64,000 nt of DNA from Larix kaempferi. Taxonomy: Eukaryota; Streptophyta; Pinopsida; Pinales; Pinaceae. Shown here one piece after another: positions 46,831 through 59,061 of the stretch. Made by a program: the position numbers and the translations under genes. The notes under the pieces were generated by a model. It was not told the origin of the DNA. It saw only the letters and a program-made list of their open reading frames with translations, and made no database searches. Position 1 is the first letter of the stretch, and every line of letters starts with the position of its first letter. The DNA lies in assembly GCA_027924585.1 (NCBI GenBank), contig BSBM01000307.1:17407501-17471500 (forward strand), read 5' to 3'.

Positions 46831-47021
46831 CAAAATATGATATTTTTTAGGGTTTTGTCAGCTTGTAGGAAGGTGAATCAGGTCAAAGTCTCATCTGAGG
46901 TCATCATGCTCTTCAATCCAATTTGTCCTTTTGTGTGATTGACAGCTCAAGGTGATCACGGATGGAGAAGTGCATATTTTACCTATAACACCTACGCTAA
47001 TGTTTGACTGTTTGCTCGCAG

Positions 47022-47292
47022 ACAAGGGCCCAGTGAGGCCCGATGGATTCTCGATACATCGTCGCCAGGGTAGGGGTGAAAAGGTAGGAGGTGCTGCAGT
47101 AGAGCGTACTCTACAGACTTTGCGGGGCAACCTATCATGGATGGCTGCCAGGGTACCACAGATAGAGGTGGCGCGACTACCTGAGGATATGAAGCTCCAC
47201 ATAGTGGGGGTTCCGGGTAACTGGGTGCGACTACTGCAACGGATAGCCAATGCAGTTCAGTATTTTTATGAGACACATCCTATCAGGGCGAT
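47022..47292 (+). pseudogene. Element C antisense plant-mobile-domain-like gene, exon 2 (split by F)
   Basis: After the acceptor tgctcgcag at 47021 the product continues KGPVRPDGFSIHRRQGRG, VARLPEDMKLHIVGVPGNWVRLLQRIANAVQYFYE. The joined codon GAC has the same phase as in D. F interrupts at 47293. The gene resumes at 51689 with AAARPPHRE and stops at 51716-51718, followed by sequence similar to that after D's stop (CIFLRA versus CIFLRP). Confidence 0.72.
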
Positions 47293-50200
47293 TGTAACAT
47301 ACCCTTTTTTGCTGAAGAATATTTTGTGTTAGAAACATTATGTTAACTTTTATTGTAAATTTTTATGTTGGACAAGTGTCCAAGGATGACTGTAATTTGC
47401 ACAATATTTTATTATTTAATAAATAAAATAGGATACAAACACCTAAGAGGACTGTTGATAGAGTGGTTACTGATCCACTAGGTGGAATGGAATCTGGGAT
47501 AGAAGGAAATGGACAAGTGGCAGCATCATGATGCAACTAACTAGCTATTGGTATGGGACAACTCCCTTGAAATGTGGTCATAGTGCCCTGGAAAGTGGGA
47601 TTGGATCTTGAGGCTCATTTATTCCAAACTGACCACTAATGACCTAGGTAGTCTATATAATAGCCATCAAATTATGAATTGAGGTTCATCTCTTTTCCTG
47701 ATGAGGAAATTTACCTTGGGGTTTTGCTGTGTTTGCATCCAAGAGATTTGATGAGGGGATATGGTAAGTTGTTGATCATGTTGTGAGTCTTCCAAACTCT
47801 ATTGAGTTCAGGAGTTTGATGCTGAGTGCTGAAGGCATGTTTTGAATACAGGAGTTTGATGCTGAGTGCTGAAGGCATATTGAGTGCCTTGCTTCTACAC
47901 ATATTCCATATACTTAGTGGATCAGTAAGCAGGCTCAGGGGTTCACAAGAAGCCAGTAGTTTGGTTGCTTCTTCTGAAAAAGGTTGGGAGGAACAGGCCT
48001 CCTTGGGTGTTTGTCGGCCCTATCATCAATTATAGGTTCCATTATCTTTTTCTAATTTCAAGCATTTAAAGTTTCTAACTGTAAATAAATTTACTGTTTT
48101 ATTTTATAAGTTTATTTAAAACAAATGCATTTATTTCAGTTTCTGAGTAAGTTAAAATTCTGTATAGAAATAATTAATGATTGAATAAAATAGTTCTCTG
48201 CATTTTTCCCCATGCAAGTGGATCTGCATCGTATTCTAGTACGGAGAAGAGATTAAGTTAGATAGATCATTGATAGGCAAATAGCCATATGAATGAGAAG
48301 ATCGAAATGTTATATTTTCTTAAGTTTCTGCTTACTATTAAATTTCTATATATATATATATATCAGTGTTTTCCTTATCATTTCTTTACAGATAATTGTT
48401 TCAGAATGCACTATTTTTATTTCACAAACTAGTATTCAAATTACCCAGTTATAAGAAAGGATGCTTGTTTTTCTTCTTTTCTATAAATAAGTATCTTTTG
48501 TCTCGAAACAAATAGTCTTCCTTTATAAAGTATAATAATTATCCTTTTGTACTATAGTATTTTATATATATATATCATGACAGTTGTAGATTCAATATCA
48601 CCATACGGCATTTTATTATTTTCCCTTTTAAAACAATGCACAGTTAATAAGTACAAATTCTTCATGCACAAATTTTTCATTACTATGCTATTTATTTATT
48701 CATTATAGCAAATAATATTCTTGTTATACAAGCAGAGTCTTATGTTTCAAGCCTATGTTTTTTGAAATTTTCACATTCAAACCAAACCTTCAACTATTAA
48801 GTTTTCTTTGTACGATAGCAACAAAAACATCAAGAGTATCAACACATTCCAGATAGAACCTAGTTATGGCTTCAAACATCACAAACAGCTGGAAAATTAA
48901 GCTTTAACATTATCATTTTTCACAACAGGTTTTCAAACTTAAAACTTTGTTTCTTCTACATAGTATCATAAACTCTCGGCACGCAGCCAGTTTTGTTGTT
49001 TAACTATTGTTAAAACCTTATAAAAAAATTAGATGATATATTTTATTTCCATCAAACTAAGTACACAAGCATTCCTTCATTTGTAGATCAAACTAGACAA
49101 CATTCCGGTATCTTTTCAAGTTTTCTTTTATCACGTCGACAGTAGAAAAACTCTAAAACAGAGTAACAGTACAAGTTTGATGCCGAGATCATAACGTTGA
49201 ACAAGAACAAAACCATTTGTGTTTTAGTTACATAAAAACTGTAGGTTAAATGTTCAACATTTTAACATAGAATCAAACCCTGACCTTCGAAGTTCACATA
49301 GAATGAAAATGAAGTGTTTCTAATTTCGACGAACTTCACACAGGACGAAACATTTCTTTAGAATTCAAAAACATCTACTATTACTTACTGAAAACTTAGT
49401 GATTACATTATCCAATACTGCGAACAGGAAAAACTTTCCCACGGCTCTTACATTTTGTACTTTGAAAATCAAAACAACAAGGTTCATGCCTTTTGGGTCG
49501 AGGTTTTATCCTCCCCAAGCCTTTAACATTTTACAAACCTTATTCAATGAAAAACAAATTCTCAGAGATAAGCACGAGATCTCGAAACACACACATGAAG
49601 GCCATCACTTCCATCTAACCAGAGATACAAGGTAACCTCCAAGGCTTACCAGTTTGTATAGTAGCAGCCAACTATCAAAACCTAGACTGGAGAAGCCATC
49701 AAACTTTTGGGCATGCAAATCATATATGAGATGTGGTCAAAACCAGTTTAAAAAGGATTCGGTATTGTCAAAACAATAATTATTTCATTTACATTTGAAT
49801 AAGGAAGTTACAAGGTTGGAGTTTCGAATAACATTACCTGCAAAAACAAGAACACCCAGTGTGTGCAACTGCAACTTGTTTTACATCATCGAATGCCAAG
49901 AAGGAGGAAACCCCTTTCTTTTCTTCACCACTGAGCAACCAAGAAAGCTGAAATCAACACTCACTACTGGAGGACTTGGCCCTTTTACCCTGAAATAGCA
50001 AGCTGCGACTGTAACTTCTCATAGAGTCCATTTTTTTTTTAAACTCTCAACATCCCTAAGTTTTCAAACACAAAGTTTTAATTCACAGACAGTAACTAAC
50101 AACCCTGGAAAACTACCATCAAACTAACTAGAAAGCCGAGTATCTTGTCAACCACCTTGAATCCTCTAAAACCATAAGTTACTGTAAAACCCTATGACTG

Positions 50201-51688
50201 TATAAGCTCTCAGGCCATCAACAAATCACGGGTTCGATTCTTGGTACTCAACAGAAAAACATGTTAACAGAACCCTAAAGGCTCTTGGCCTGTCGTCCTT
50301 TCTCTTCAGAGCCACTATCACCGAATGCCAAGGGAACAATTAACACAATGAACATAGTGGAGGTAGGGTTTATTCTCAACCTTCAAAACTATGCTAGATC
50401 AACGGTGGAGATCATTGGGGAAAGGTTTCACGTACTCCAAGCAAACCACCATATTAATTGATCCATCATTACCAATGCCACGAAGGAGCTAGATCAGTTA
50501 ACCCTCAAACCATTTTACTTACAACTCATCATAGAACTTGTAACGTCACTATACCATCACGTGCTTAAGCCCACTACACTATCCACGGTGGAACTCCACT
50601 GTCTCGGTAGTTGTGAGTATTCAATGTCTAGGAAACACCAGCACCTGCCAGCATGTTACATTTATTAACATTCTCATCACACTTTTATTACATTATACAT
50701 GTTATATGGTGACTTCGTGATACTTAACCTTGTAATAACATATTATGGTGGGTTAAGGTGTAGATAGTTGTATCACTAGGAGTTTGTATAGTGCTATATG
50801 GGGGTCACATGAATTGCACACACCTTGTAACCTATGATTTTATTTCATAGGAATTTTGTTTATACATTTATACATATTGCAATATAAACAAGGATAAAAC
50901 ATGAGATTTGCAAAACATCCATAAGTTAGCCAATGATTATGGTATAGTTACAATAATTCCTAGAATAGAACAAATCAAACCTTGTATGAAATTCTTAGAC
51001 TCTATATAAGGGATCATAAGTCATCATTCACCTTAAATGCTTTTAGCCACTACAATTTAGACTTGAGCTATTGCTCACATTATGCAACAAGAACCTTTCT
51101 TTTACAATAAAAGGTGTATAAAGGTAGAAATTCATGGATCCCATTCTTGACTAACTTAAAAATAGATGGTACATAGATTTTATTCAGTACTTATGAATTT
51201 GAGTCTATTATTCATTTATTATGCTAATTGAAGATCTCACCTTTAGCACTTATCACTTAGGGACTTTTAATTCATTAAGACGTAGGAGACACAAAAAACT
51301 ATTTTAGAATCTTTCGGTTACACGTTGTAAACACCTTACCTGTAAACTGCAACAAAGAACGAATTCACATGCTTTAGCACGAATTCTAAGTAAGCCTTGG
51401 GGCATCCGTAGGACCCCTTCATCATCAAAAAAAGTACATTAGTTAAAAATAGTTAAATCATCAATCGTAGCATCAACATTAGAAGCTTCATAAAAGTTAG
51501 ATGAGTTCGAATAACATCAAAGCATAGATTTAAAACATCTAGTCGCAAATTTTGCATCTTAAAAACCAGCATGGTATCTAGAACAGCAATACAACTTTAT
51601 GCATTAATATCTTCTACACAGCTAGAATAGGCATTAATTGTAACGTCGAATTTTTTTAAAATTTTTGTGATTTTTTTGGGATGTTACA
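47293..51688 (+). mobile_element. F: probable solo LTR of a Tekay/Del-like element (4.4 kb)
   Basis: It starts TGTAACATACCC and ends GGGATGTTACA, resembling E's LTR ends on the element strand (TGTCACATACCC ... TTTTGACA) and of nearly the same length. There is no internal direct repeat, PBS or coding domain, so a solo LTR left by LTR-LTR recombination fits best. Flanking bases are gcgat left and gcggc right, an imperfect 5-base duplication. It could also be a non-coding LARD-like element. It interrupts C's antisense exon 2. Short open frames inside (for example 49399-49635) show no domain. Confidence 0.55.
48347..48363. repeat. (TA)n microsatellite inside F
   Basis: A short TA run; a second of about ten bases is near 48564. 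Confidence 0.85.
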
Positions 51689-51874
51689 GCGGCAGCTAGG
51701 CCTCCTCATAGGGAGTAGATATCTCAGGATCTCATTTTTGTATCGATATGTATATTTTTGAGGGCTACGGGCTCCAATTTTGTTTTGGACATATTTATGT
51801 ATAAACTATGGTTCTCCAGTTCTACTATATGTGTGTATGTACAAATATATGAATGTCTCGTTTATTTCTGTGCT
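51689..51874 (+). pseudogene. Element C antisense gene, end of exon 2 and 3' flank
   Basis: The first 30 bases complete the frame (AAARPPHRE, stop at 51716). The rest resembles the 3' flank of D's copy and would be the antisense gene's 3' UTR; it meets the second RNase H coming from the other strand. Confidence 0.6.
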
Positions 51875-52267
51875 TCAATGTAGATGTGACAAATGCCAAT
51901 CTAATACATAGTTAGCATATGCATCAGATATATGATTAACACTTCTTGGAACATGAATGTATGTAATTGCAACAAAATGTCGCTCCAAGAGTCTTACACG
52001 GTACTGACCATTCAACTGAGACACAACCAGTTGTGAATCTAGGAGGACTTCTAAAGACTGGATACCGTGTAAAATAGCATCGCGACGTAGCTCAATCACA
52101 GCACTATACTCAACCACGTTATTAGATGTAGGACCAAGACAGGCACCTCCTGAGGACACAACTAGATGGTCAGGTGAATAAATAACCCAGGAAGCAGAAG
52201 CAAGCTATTGCGTATGACGACTAGCACCATCCGTGAAACCTAAGAACACAGGAAATTTAGTTGACAT
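51875..52267 (-). pseudogene. Element C second RNase H (RVT_3/aRNH type), downstream of integrase
   Basis: An ATG near 52265 starts MSTKFPVFLGFTDGASRHTQ, a TAG follows, then LASASWVIYSP, GGACLGPTSNNVVEYSAVIE, LEVLLDSQLVVSQLNG, a short deleted piece, and ITYIHVPRSVNHISDAYANYVLDWHL. The acidic tetrad (D of DGAS, E of VVEY, D of LDSQL, D of ISDAY) is intact. It is an extra RNase H beside the one fused to RT. Its own ATG and its place after integrase match D. Confidence 0.78.
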
Positions 52268-52379
52268 CTGTCAATCAAACGAAATCTAATCAACAGACCC
52301 GAAAACCAAAAGTAAGCTAAATTATGTACATAAATAACTATACAATAGTATACAAAGGGCACTAGCTCGAACCAAAGGT

Positions 52380-53750
52380 TCAAGCGTAATACCACTTGAG
52401 GTAGAGCCCGTTTCAAGGCTCCTTTAAAACATTCCCTTCCTAGTCTTCTAATTCATATGCTCCTTTTATGAGGATAGGCCTCACGATGTAAGGACCATGT
52501 CACATGGGGTTAAACTTTCCTGCCCCCATAGGTTCTTTAGCTTGGTCATATAAGAGGACCAAGTCACCTTCAACATACTTCCAGGGATGGACAGACCTAT
52601 CGTACTGAACCTTAACACGTCATTTATTGGCTTCTATAGCCACAGTGGCATCTCAACGCTGCTCATCAAGCTTCTCAAGGTGGACCAAACGTTGCACAAT
52701 ATCCGTCGTATCAGGAAGGAGCTCTATGGCTAGTTTAAGAGAAGGGATTTCACATTCAATCTGTAAAATCGACTCCACACCATGTACTAGTTGAAACAGT
52801 GAGAACTCGGTGGCAGTCTTGACTATGGTTCGATACGCCCACAAAGTAGGATATAACATAATGTGCCAATTATTCTTACTTTGTTGGATGGTAAGCTAGA
52901 GAATGGTCTTCAAAGACTTATTAACTGCTTCAACTTGACCATTCTCTTGGGGATAGTATGAAGATGAGTGTTCTTGACGAAACCCAAGCTTGAGAGACAA
53001 ATGCTCCATCATCTTGTTCTGAAAGTGACTGCCATGGTCAGTGACAATCTCTTTCGAAATACCGAATCGAGTAATAATCTGATTGAACACGAAATGGGCT
53101 GCAGTAGCACCGTCGGCTTTAACGGTAGGCATGGCCTCAGCCCATTTGGAAAAATAGTCCACAGCCACTATGATATGGTGATGCCCCCCAACTGAGGCTG
53201 GTTTGCAATCCATGAAATCCACCGCCCACTTGGTGAAGGGACCGACGGTGACGACCGGATGAAGGGGCGCTGGATGCGAGCATATGTTCCGAGAAAACAC
53301 CTGGAAATGGTGACATCTCTTCACAGCATTAACATAGTCCTTAAAGATGAAAGGCCAAAAATAACCAGCTCGCATAATACGTTGGGCTATAACAAGCCCA
53401 GATAAGTGACTGCCACACGCCCCAGCATGGAAATCATTCAGCACGTGCTCCGCTTCTTCATGAGTCAAACAACGACGGAGAATAGAATCCTTTCCCCAGC
53501 AATACAAAGTGTCACCGATGATAGTATAATATTTAGCGTGATGTTTCACACGCCGTCGCTCATCTCGTGAATAATGTGAAGGGAACTTCAAAGTTTGGAG
53601 ATATACGATAATATACCCATACCAAGGGTCCTCTGATGAGATAAGAAACAAGTGTTCATACACAAAGGAATCTTCATGGATGACATCCTCATCAAGTCTC
53701 AGGAGGTCAGACATAAGCTCAACAAACACTAATGATTTAACTGATTTCAC
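52380..53750 (-). pseudogene. Element C integrase
   Basis: The open segment 53750-52896 has LNDFHAGACGSHLSGLVIAQRI, a degraded second zinc pair (CHHFQVF), then KWAVDFMDC, VTDHGSHFQNKM and PQENGQVEAVNKS, the D,D,E core. Stops near 52894 and 52650 interrupt the C-terminal part TLWAYRTIVKTATEFSLFQLVHG ... VKVQYDRSVHPWKYVEGDLVLLYDQ, which ends at WYYA with the stop at 52380. There is no chromodomain. Confidence 0.88.
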
Positions 53751-54960
53751 CGAAGCAAACTCAATTTCAAATTCTTGAAGAATTACAATCCATTTATTGT
53801 ACTTCCCCCCTATGAGATGTCACAATAACACGAACTGAAATGGATTGATGTGAGCTACGACCATGGTATTCCTAAGCATAATATAATTCCATAACCATTG
53901 GACTGAATGAATAGTCGCAAGTGCTAACTTTTCCACATGAGTATATCTTAGCTTAGCGCCTACTAGATTTCGACTAAGGTAATAGATAACATGCTCGACG
54001 AGCGCATCATCTACCTGAACCAAGACCATGCCAATCGTCTCTTGAGACGCAGCCACATAAAGAATAAAATATCGTGCGAAGTCTGGTGGACTAAGCACAG
54101 GGGCCGATACCAAATCTTTCTTAAGGGCGTCGAAAGAGTGCTGGGCTCACTCATCCTAGATAAATGGTGTGTCTTCCTTCAACAAGCGCACGAAACCTTT
54201 GGTGAGATTATCATAATTGACTATGAAACGACGTAGAAAAGTAGCTCTCCCTTGGAGGCTCTGAAGTTGTAACAAGTTGTGCGGAGGAGGAAACCGAAGT
54301 ATTGCCTCAAATTTAAGAGGATCGACTCTAATACCCTCTTTTGAAAGTATGAAGCCCGGAAGGCGACCAGTCCTTACAGCAAAGATGCATTTATTGGGAT
54401 TCAATCGAATTTTGTAGCGTATACATCGTTCGAGAATCATACGGAGGTGCTTGGGGTGGTCCACTCTCTTGCGAGAATGGCCGACAAGATCATCCAAGAA
54501 AACCTCCATAATATTTTTAAGATCGTGAAAGGCGTAGGTCATGGCCCACTGAAACGTAGCTCCGGCGTTTTTAAGGCCGAAGGGAATTTTCTGATATGCA
54601 AATGTTCCCCAAGGACAAATGAAAGTTGTCTTATGTTGGTCCTCAAGCTTGATCTGGATCTGATTATACCCCGAAAAGCTGTCCATGAATGAAAAAATAT
54701 CACTCCTCGCACAAGCATCCAAAATCTGATCAATGAATGGAGTGGGGAAATTGTCTTTCGAACATGCACGGTTCAAATCTATAAAATTAGTGCATACGCA
54801 GATCGTTCCCTACTTCTTATCCACAGGAACAGGGTTTGACACCCATTCGGTAAGGGGAACGGGGTAGATAAAACCAGCTTTGAGCATTTTCTCCACCTCT
54901 ACCTTGATGGAGGATGCCTTCCTAGGGTTCACAACACGTAAGCGTTGTCGAACCGGTATT
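53751..54960 (-). pseudogene. Element C reverse transcriptase and RNase H
   Basis: Minus strand: NPRKASSIKVEVEKMLKAGFIYPV, TNFIDLNRACSKDNFPTPFID, FMDSFSGYNQI, PWGTFAYQKIPFGLKNAGATF, VFLDDLVGHSRK (YxDD position), LPGFILSKEGIRVDPLKFEAI, FLRRFIVNYDNLTKGFVRLLK, then RNase H with FILYVAASQETIGMVLVQ, HVIYYLSRNLVG and HVEKLALATIHSVQWLWNYI. Stops occur near 54820, 54154 and 53818. A frameshift near 54960-55020 separates it from the protease frame. Confidence 0.88.
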
Positions 54961-55023
54961 AGGATACGTTCTAATCTCATGTTCAACAATGCAGGGGTCT
55001 ATTCCTGGCATCTCCTCATATGA

Positions 55024-56160
55024 CTAGGTGAAAGCTTCCCGAAGTTCTGTAAACAATTCAGTGTAAATATCAATGTCCTCATGAGTGCAATCATCACCGA
55101 TGTAGACATTCTCGATATTTCCAGGAGTACGAGAGATGTTGATCGATGTAGTCGTGGAAATATTAGCCATATTCCCATCCACAAAAATATCATGCGACCC
55201 TAAAAGAGCCACGGGGTGACCAACCATCTTTGCTGGAGTCATCCTAAACTCTTCTTGCTCAGCGAGCTCGAGGTTGGGAAGGAAATAAGAGCGATGATGC
55301 ATATTCTCCCAAGGCCTCTCACTACCACACATGGCCTCCATAAAAGCTTCATCTGAAGGAAAAGTATCATCAAGGAAGTCGTGTGAACAAGATGAGTTGG
55401 ATACCCAAACTGGCAGTATAATGAGATCTTCCTCGACTGTTTGGGAAGAAGAGAGATCCAGCTCTGCAGTGGCTTGTTGAATATGTTGGTAAGCAAGCTC
55501 AGCTACAGATAGTGGCATAGACATTCTGACATGCGTAATGTCTCCAGACGTGGAACTTGTGGATGGTAAGGTCCATCGATCATTAAAATAGGAAGTCCGG
55601 AATGACACATTATGCAAAGGAGGAGAAGCATTGTCAGAAATAGTTCCAATAAAATTCACAGGTGTTGGAAAATCATAAGTTCCCATCAATGAAGGGTACA
55701 TACCAACACCCATGTTCTCAGTTGCCGGCTAAGAATCAGTAACCTATGGGATTACGGATCCCGTGGATGCTGTGGAAGGAGGATGAACCAAATCCAGCTG
55801 ATCGATTATCACAATTTGACCTTCGTGAGGAAAGTAGATAAATCTGAATACGGTATACGCGACACCCTTCATAGCGTACATCCAATTCCGACCCAGTAAA
55901 ACGTTGTAGTCAATGGGCGCATCAACAACCTCGACTTCAATAGGCACATATTTACCTGCCAAGCAGATAACAAGGGAAGGGATAATTCCATGCGGCTTAA
56001 ATGAGCGACCATCGAATGCAGTGAGCGTGGTTCTAGATGCGAGTAGAGGAGGAGAGCCAAGATATTTCCAACAAGCTAATGACATCACTGACGCGGAAGC
56101 ACCTTCGTCAACCATCGTATGTTTGAAAAAATTCTGAAGGCACGCCACCTAGATTTAAAA
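55024..56160 (-). pseudogene. Element C protease and protease-RT linker
   Basis: Protease: FFKHTMVDEGASASVMSLACW (active site D-E-G-A-S), KYLGSPPLLAS, LTAFDGRSFKPHG, then DAPIDYNVLLGRNWMYAM. The linker has CSHDFLDDTFPSDEAFMEAM and PWENMHHRSYFLPNLE, close to D's. Two open segments (56148-55744, 55713-55024) share one frame. Confidence 0.85.
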
Positions 56161-59061
56161 AGCCATGTGGTAAGGTAAGTGAGGTTGAACATCAGTAGTG
56201 TTGAACTTGATAACATTGGGAGTCCCCCCATATTGAACTCCTAACGCACTCAAAAGGGAATGCTTTTGAGAAGGACAGGCCTGCAAGACCTCAAGAGCCA
56301 ACATGGCACACGAATTTTGGCCCAAATCTTCTACAATGGAGTAGTTCTAGGCGGCTTGGGCATTAGGATTATGCATAGAGTGCTTAAGAACACCTTTCGG
56401 TATCCGTGGCATATTAGAGGCCTTCTCAATATGAAAGGAATTGTCAGGAGGAGGGGGGAGCTTACTCCACATATTAGGTTGTGGTGCACCATAATCACAT
56501 TGATGAGTGGAAACACTAACCTCTGATTGAACCATATTCACACATCCATAACCACTAGTGTTGGAAGAAGACGTTGTCGTCTCAGTAGGTCCATAACCGG
56601 TGGTGGGAGCATACGAAGCCATGTTTTGATGATGAGGAAGGGGATCCTTCGACACAGATGGGTTCTGTGCCAAATGCTTCGATGCTTCTTCGATTCGAGG
56701 ACATAAGTGAGTAAGATGATCTTCTCCACAGAGCTTGCAAGGAAACTTCACCTTATGCCTAGGTTTACGGTCCTCACCAGCATTTCCACCTTCCCGAGGA
56801 GGGTTGGAATTCTCCTTACGAGGGGTATTGCAATTGCTATTATTGTTATTCCCATTGTTTCCACCCTTATGGTTGTTTCTACCCTTCTTCTTACCACCAG
56901 GTTGCTGGTTACCTGACGGTTTCATTGATTGCACATTATGTACATCAGACGACGGGGTGGAAGTCGACAAGGTGTGAACCTGTCCAGGAGTAGATTGGTT
57001 TAGCGAAAATTTTTGCATTTGATTAGCCACCAAATCTATAGGGAGAGTACTTGTGGATCCCACGATGCCATCAGCATGTGGTCCAGGAACTGACTTGGAC
57101 TCATGTCATGTTCGCGGTGCATCAGGAATGATGTCGTACAAAATGCCAGACTGAGAATATAGTAAATCCAACTGCTAGACTTTTAAGATGGCTTGTTCCT
57201 CTGTCATAATACTAGACATCGAAAAATCCTTAGCAATATATGGGAGTAAAGAATTGAGGAACAACTCCAACAAAAATTATGGAGGAATGTTGGCTTTCAC
57301 TAATCGCTTCCGTCGACACCACTCTTGAACGTGGTCAGAGATATGTGTGGCCTTGTTCTGACAGAAAGTAGACAAAATTCCAGTACCAGTATCATAACGA
57401 ACCGGCAACTGGAAATGATCTAAGAAAACCAAAGCAATCTCATTAAAACCCCTATAGGTGTTCCCGGGCAACTCAACATACCACTTCGCAGTTTCCCCTG
57501 TGAGGGTGCATTGAAATAGTCATAAACGAACGGAGTCGTGATTCAACGAGTTGGAGGAGCACCAAAGGTGAAATGTTGTGACATGATCACCTGGATCCTC
57601 ACCACCTTTCCCCTCAAACTTAGGAATGTCCGAAGGGAGCTTGGTAGGGACCGGGGTCCAACTAGGGTCGTGACACACCGGATCATTCGTGAGCTTCGAA
57701 ATATCTGGAAGATTCAAACGTGCAAGGAATGGGAGCTGCAGCTGGAAAGCTTGATTATAAGCTCCCATAAAAGGTTGATTATACGGAACCGAATTGTAGG
57801 AAGGACCAAGTGCTTGACCATGAGCATCAAAATGTGGATTATAAGGACCTGACTGGCCATAATATTGACCATGGCCATAAGGTTGATTAGCTCCTCTGAC
57901 CTGATCCGTGTGAGAGTAAGCAGGTATATAAGTATTTTGGGCACCATATTGAGGTGGGTTGTACTGGTGGCCAGCACCGACTGTATTGTGGTAAGGGTTT
58001 CCGCCATAAGTATGGGGCATATACGTACTAGTCGTAGCGGGAACCGTGTTATAATGACCAGGATGGTAAAGTGTGTTCCCACCCCCTGCGTAAGCATTAG
58101 GATCACCGTGAGTAGTCGTGTGGTGACCATAAGTATGAGATGTATTCACAGCTCCAACATTGGTGTTACTAGTAGAAGGCATGGTGGCATTATGACCATG
58201 AGGATAAAGCATATTCCTACCTCCTACATTAGCATTACTAGTAGCGGTAGTGGACACAAAAATATGCGGTATATGTCCACACCTGTGGTTGGGAGAAGCA
58301 TTAACATTCATGAAAGTGGTCCTAGATTGACAAGTAACGGCACATGTATTAACATGTGGATGGTGAGTCGTGTTGTGAACAGTGTTCCTGTTAGGTTGGG
58401 TAGTCCCAGGAGGTGGTCGCCCTCCAACATTAGCATTGTTAGAAGGAATACGACCAATCCCCATATTTCGTGTGTGAGTGGACAACGTGTTTCCCCCGAC
58501 AAGGGTATTTCCCCCGGTGAGGGTATTACCCCCGGCTAGTGAAGTTTGGCTAACACCATGACTAGTGCCAGTGTGACTACCAAAGATAGGGGGAGGATCA
58601 ACTATACTGTAACCAGGCATACCATATGAGAATGCGGTAGGGTTGACCATAGGGCCGGTATCATCGTGTGGTTTTGGAATCCCGTGTATATAATTATGTG
58701 GAAATAAAGGATCGAACGGGTCATCCTCGGGTGGATCTAGACCAAACAAACTATGTTGAGTCTCAATTGGATCCAGACCAAACAAACCAGTTTGAGTCTC
58801 AGGTGGATCACCCCCCCATACCTCATGAGGAGTAGGGGTGTCAGAAGTGTGATCTACTCTACCCGAAGGACTAATAGGTATTTCTCCCATGTCAGAATGT
58901 GCAGTCATGGCATCGATAACGTATGTCTCGAAAGAATCTGAAGATTCGGAGGCAGCCCGATGGCATCCCTTCTTGACACGGTGTTTAAGCTCGGCAGCTG
59001 GTAAACCAGCCAACTGACGAGATCGATGGTGAGTAGGACTCCGCGCCACGATATCTCCGGA
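56161..59061 (-). pseudogene. Element C gag
   Basis: A 509-codon open segment (59049-57520), then 57471-57277 and 57063-56347 in the same frame with stops between. The N-terminus is low-complexity, rich in His, Asn, Thr and Gly, with repeated GGNTL and NANVGG units. The capsid domain is KFEGKGGEDPGDHVTTFHLW, LFQCTLTGETAKWYVELPG, FLDHFQLPVRYD. Basic Lys/Asn/Gly stretches precede the zinc knuckle CKLCGEDHLTHLC. The frame has no ATG before GDIVARSPTHHRSRQ; the codon after ATC is GTG, as in D. The start may lie on an upstream exon, or translation may begin further in. Confidence 0.87.

Larger units (their letters stand above)
18458..46990 (-). mobile_element. Element D: minus-strand Tat-like Ty3/gypsy element with antisense gene (interrupted by E)
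   Basis: LTRs lie at 18458-19501 and 45950-46990. A perfect 5-base target duplication CCTAC is at 18453-18457 and 46991-46995. PBS and gene order show minus orientation. Its architecture copies that of C throughout: gag, protease, RT, RNase H, integrase, a second RNase H, the antisense PMD-like gene, a 3' UTR with conserved blocks, and the LTR. Without E it is about 15 kb. It sits in the intron of C's antisense gene. Confidence 0.93.
45950..46990 (-). repeat. Element D 5' LTR
   Basis: It matches the 3' LTR at 18458-19501. On the element strand it starts TGTTATAGG and ends CCAACA. It is followed on plus by the CCTAC target duplication. Confidence 0.92.

Noticed and set aside
50206-50280. cgggttcgattc as a Pol III B box of a SINE inside F
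   Set aside because: No convincing A box upstream, no tail and no target duplication.
57865-58539. 224-codon plus-strand frame opposite C gag
   Set aside because: It is the mirror of a low-complexity, open gag frame; no domain.
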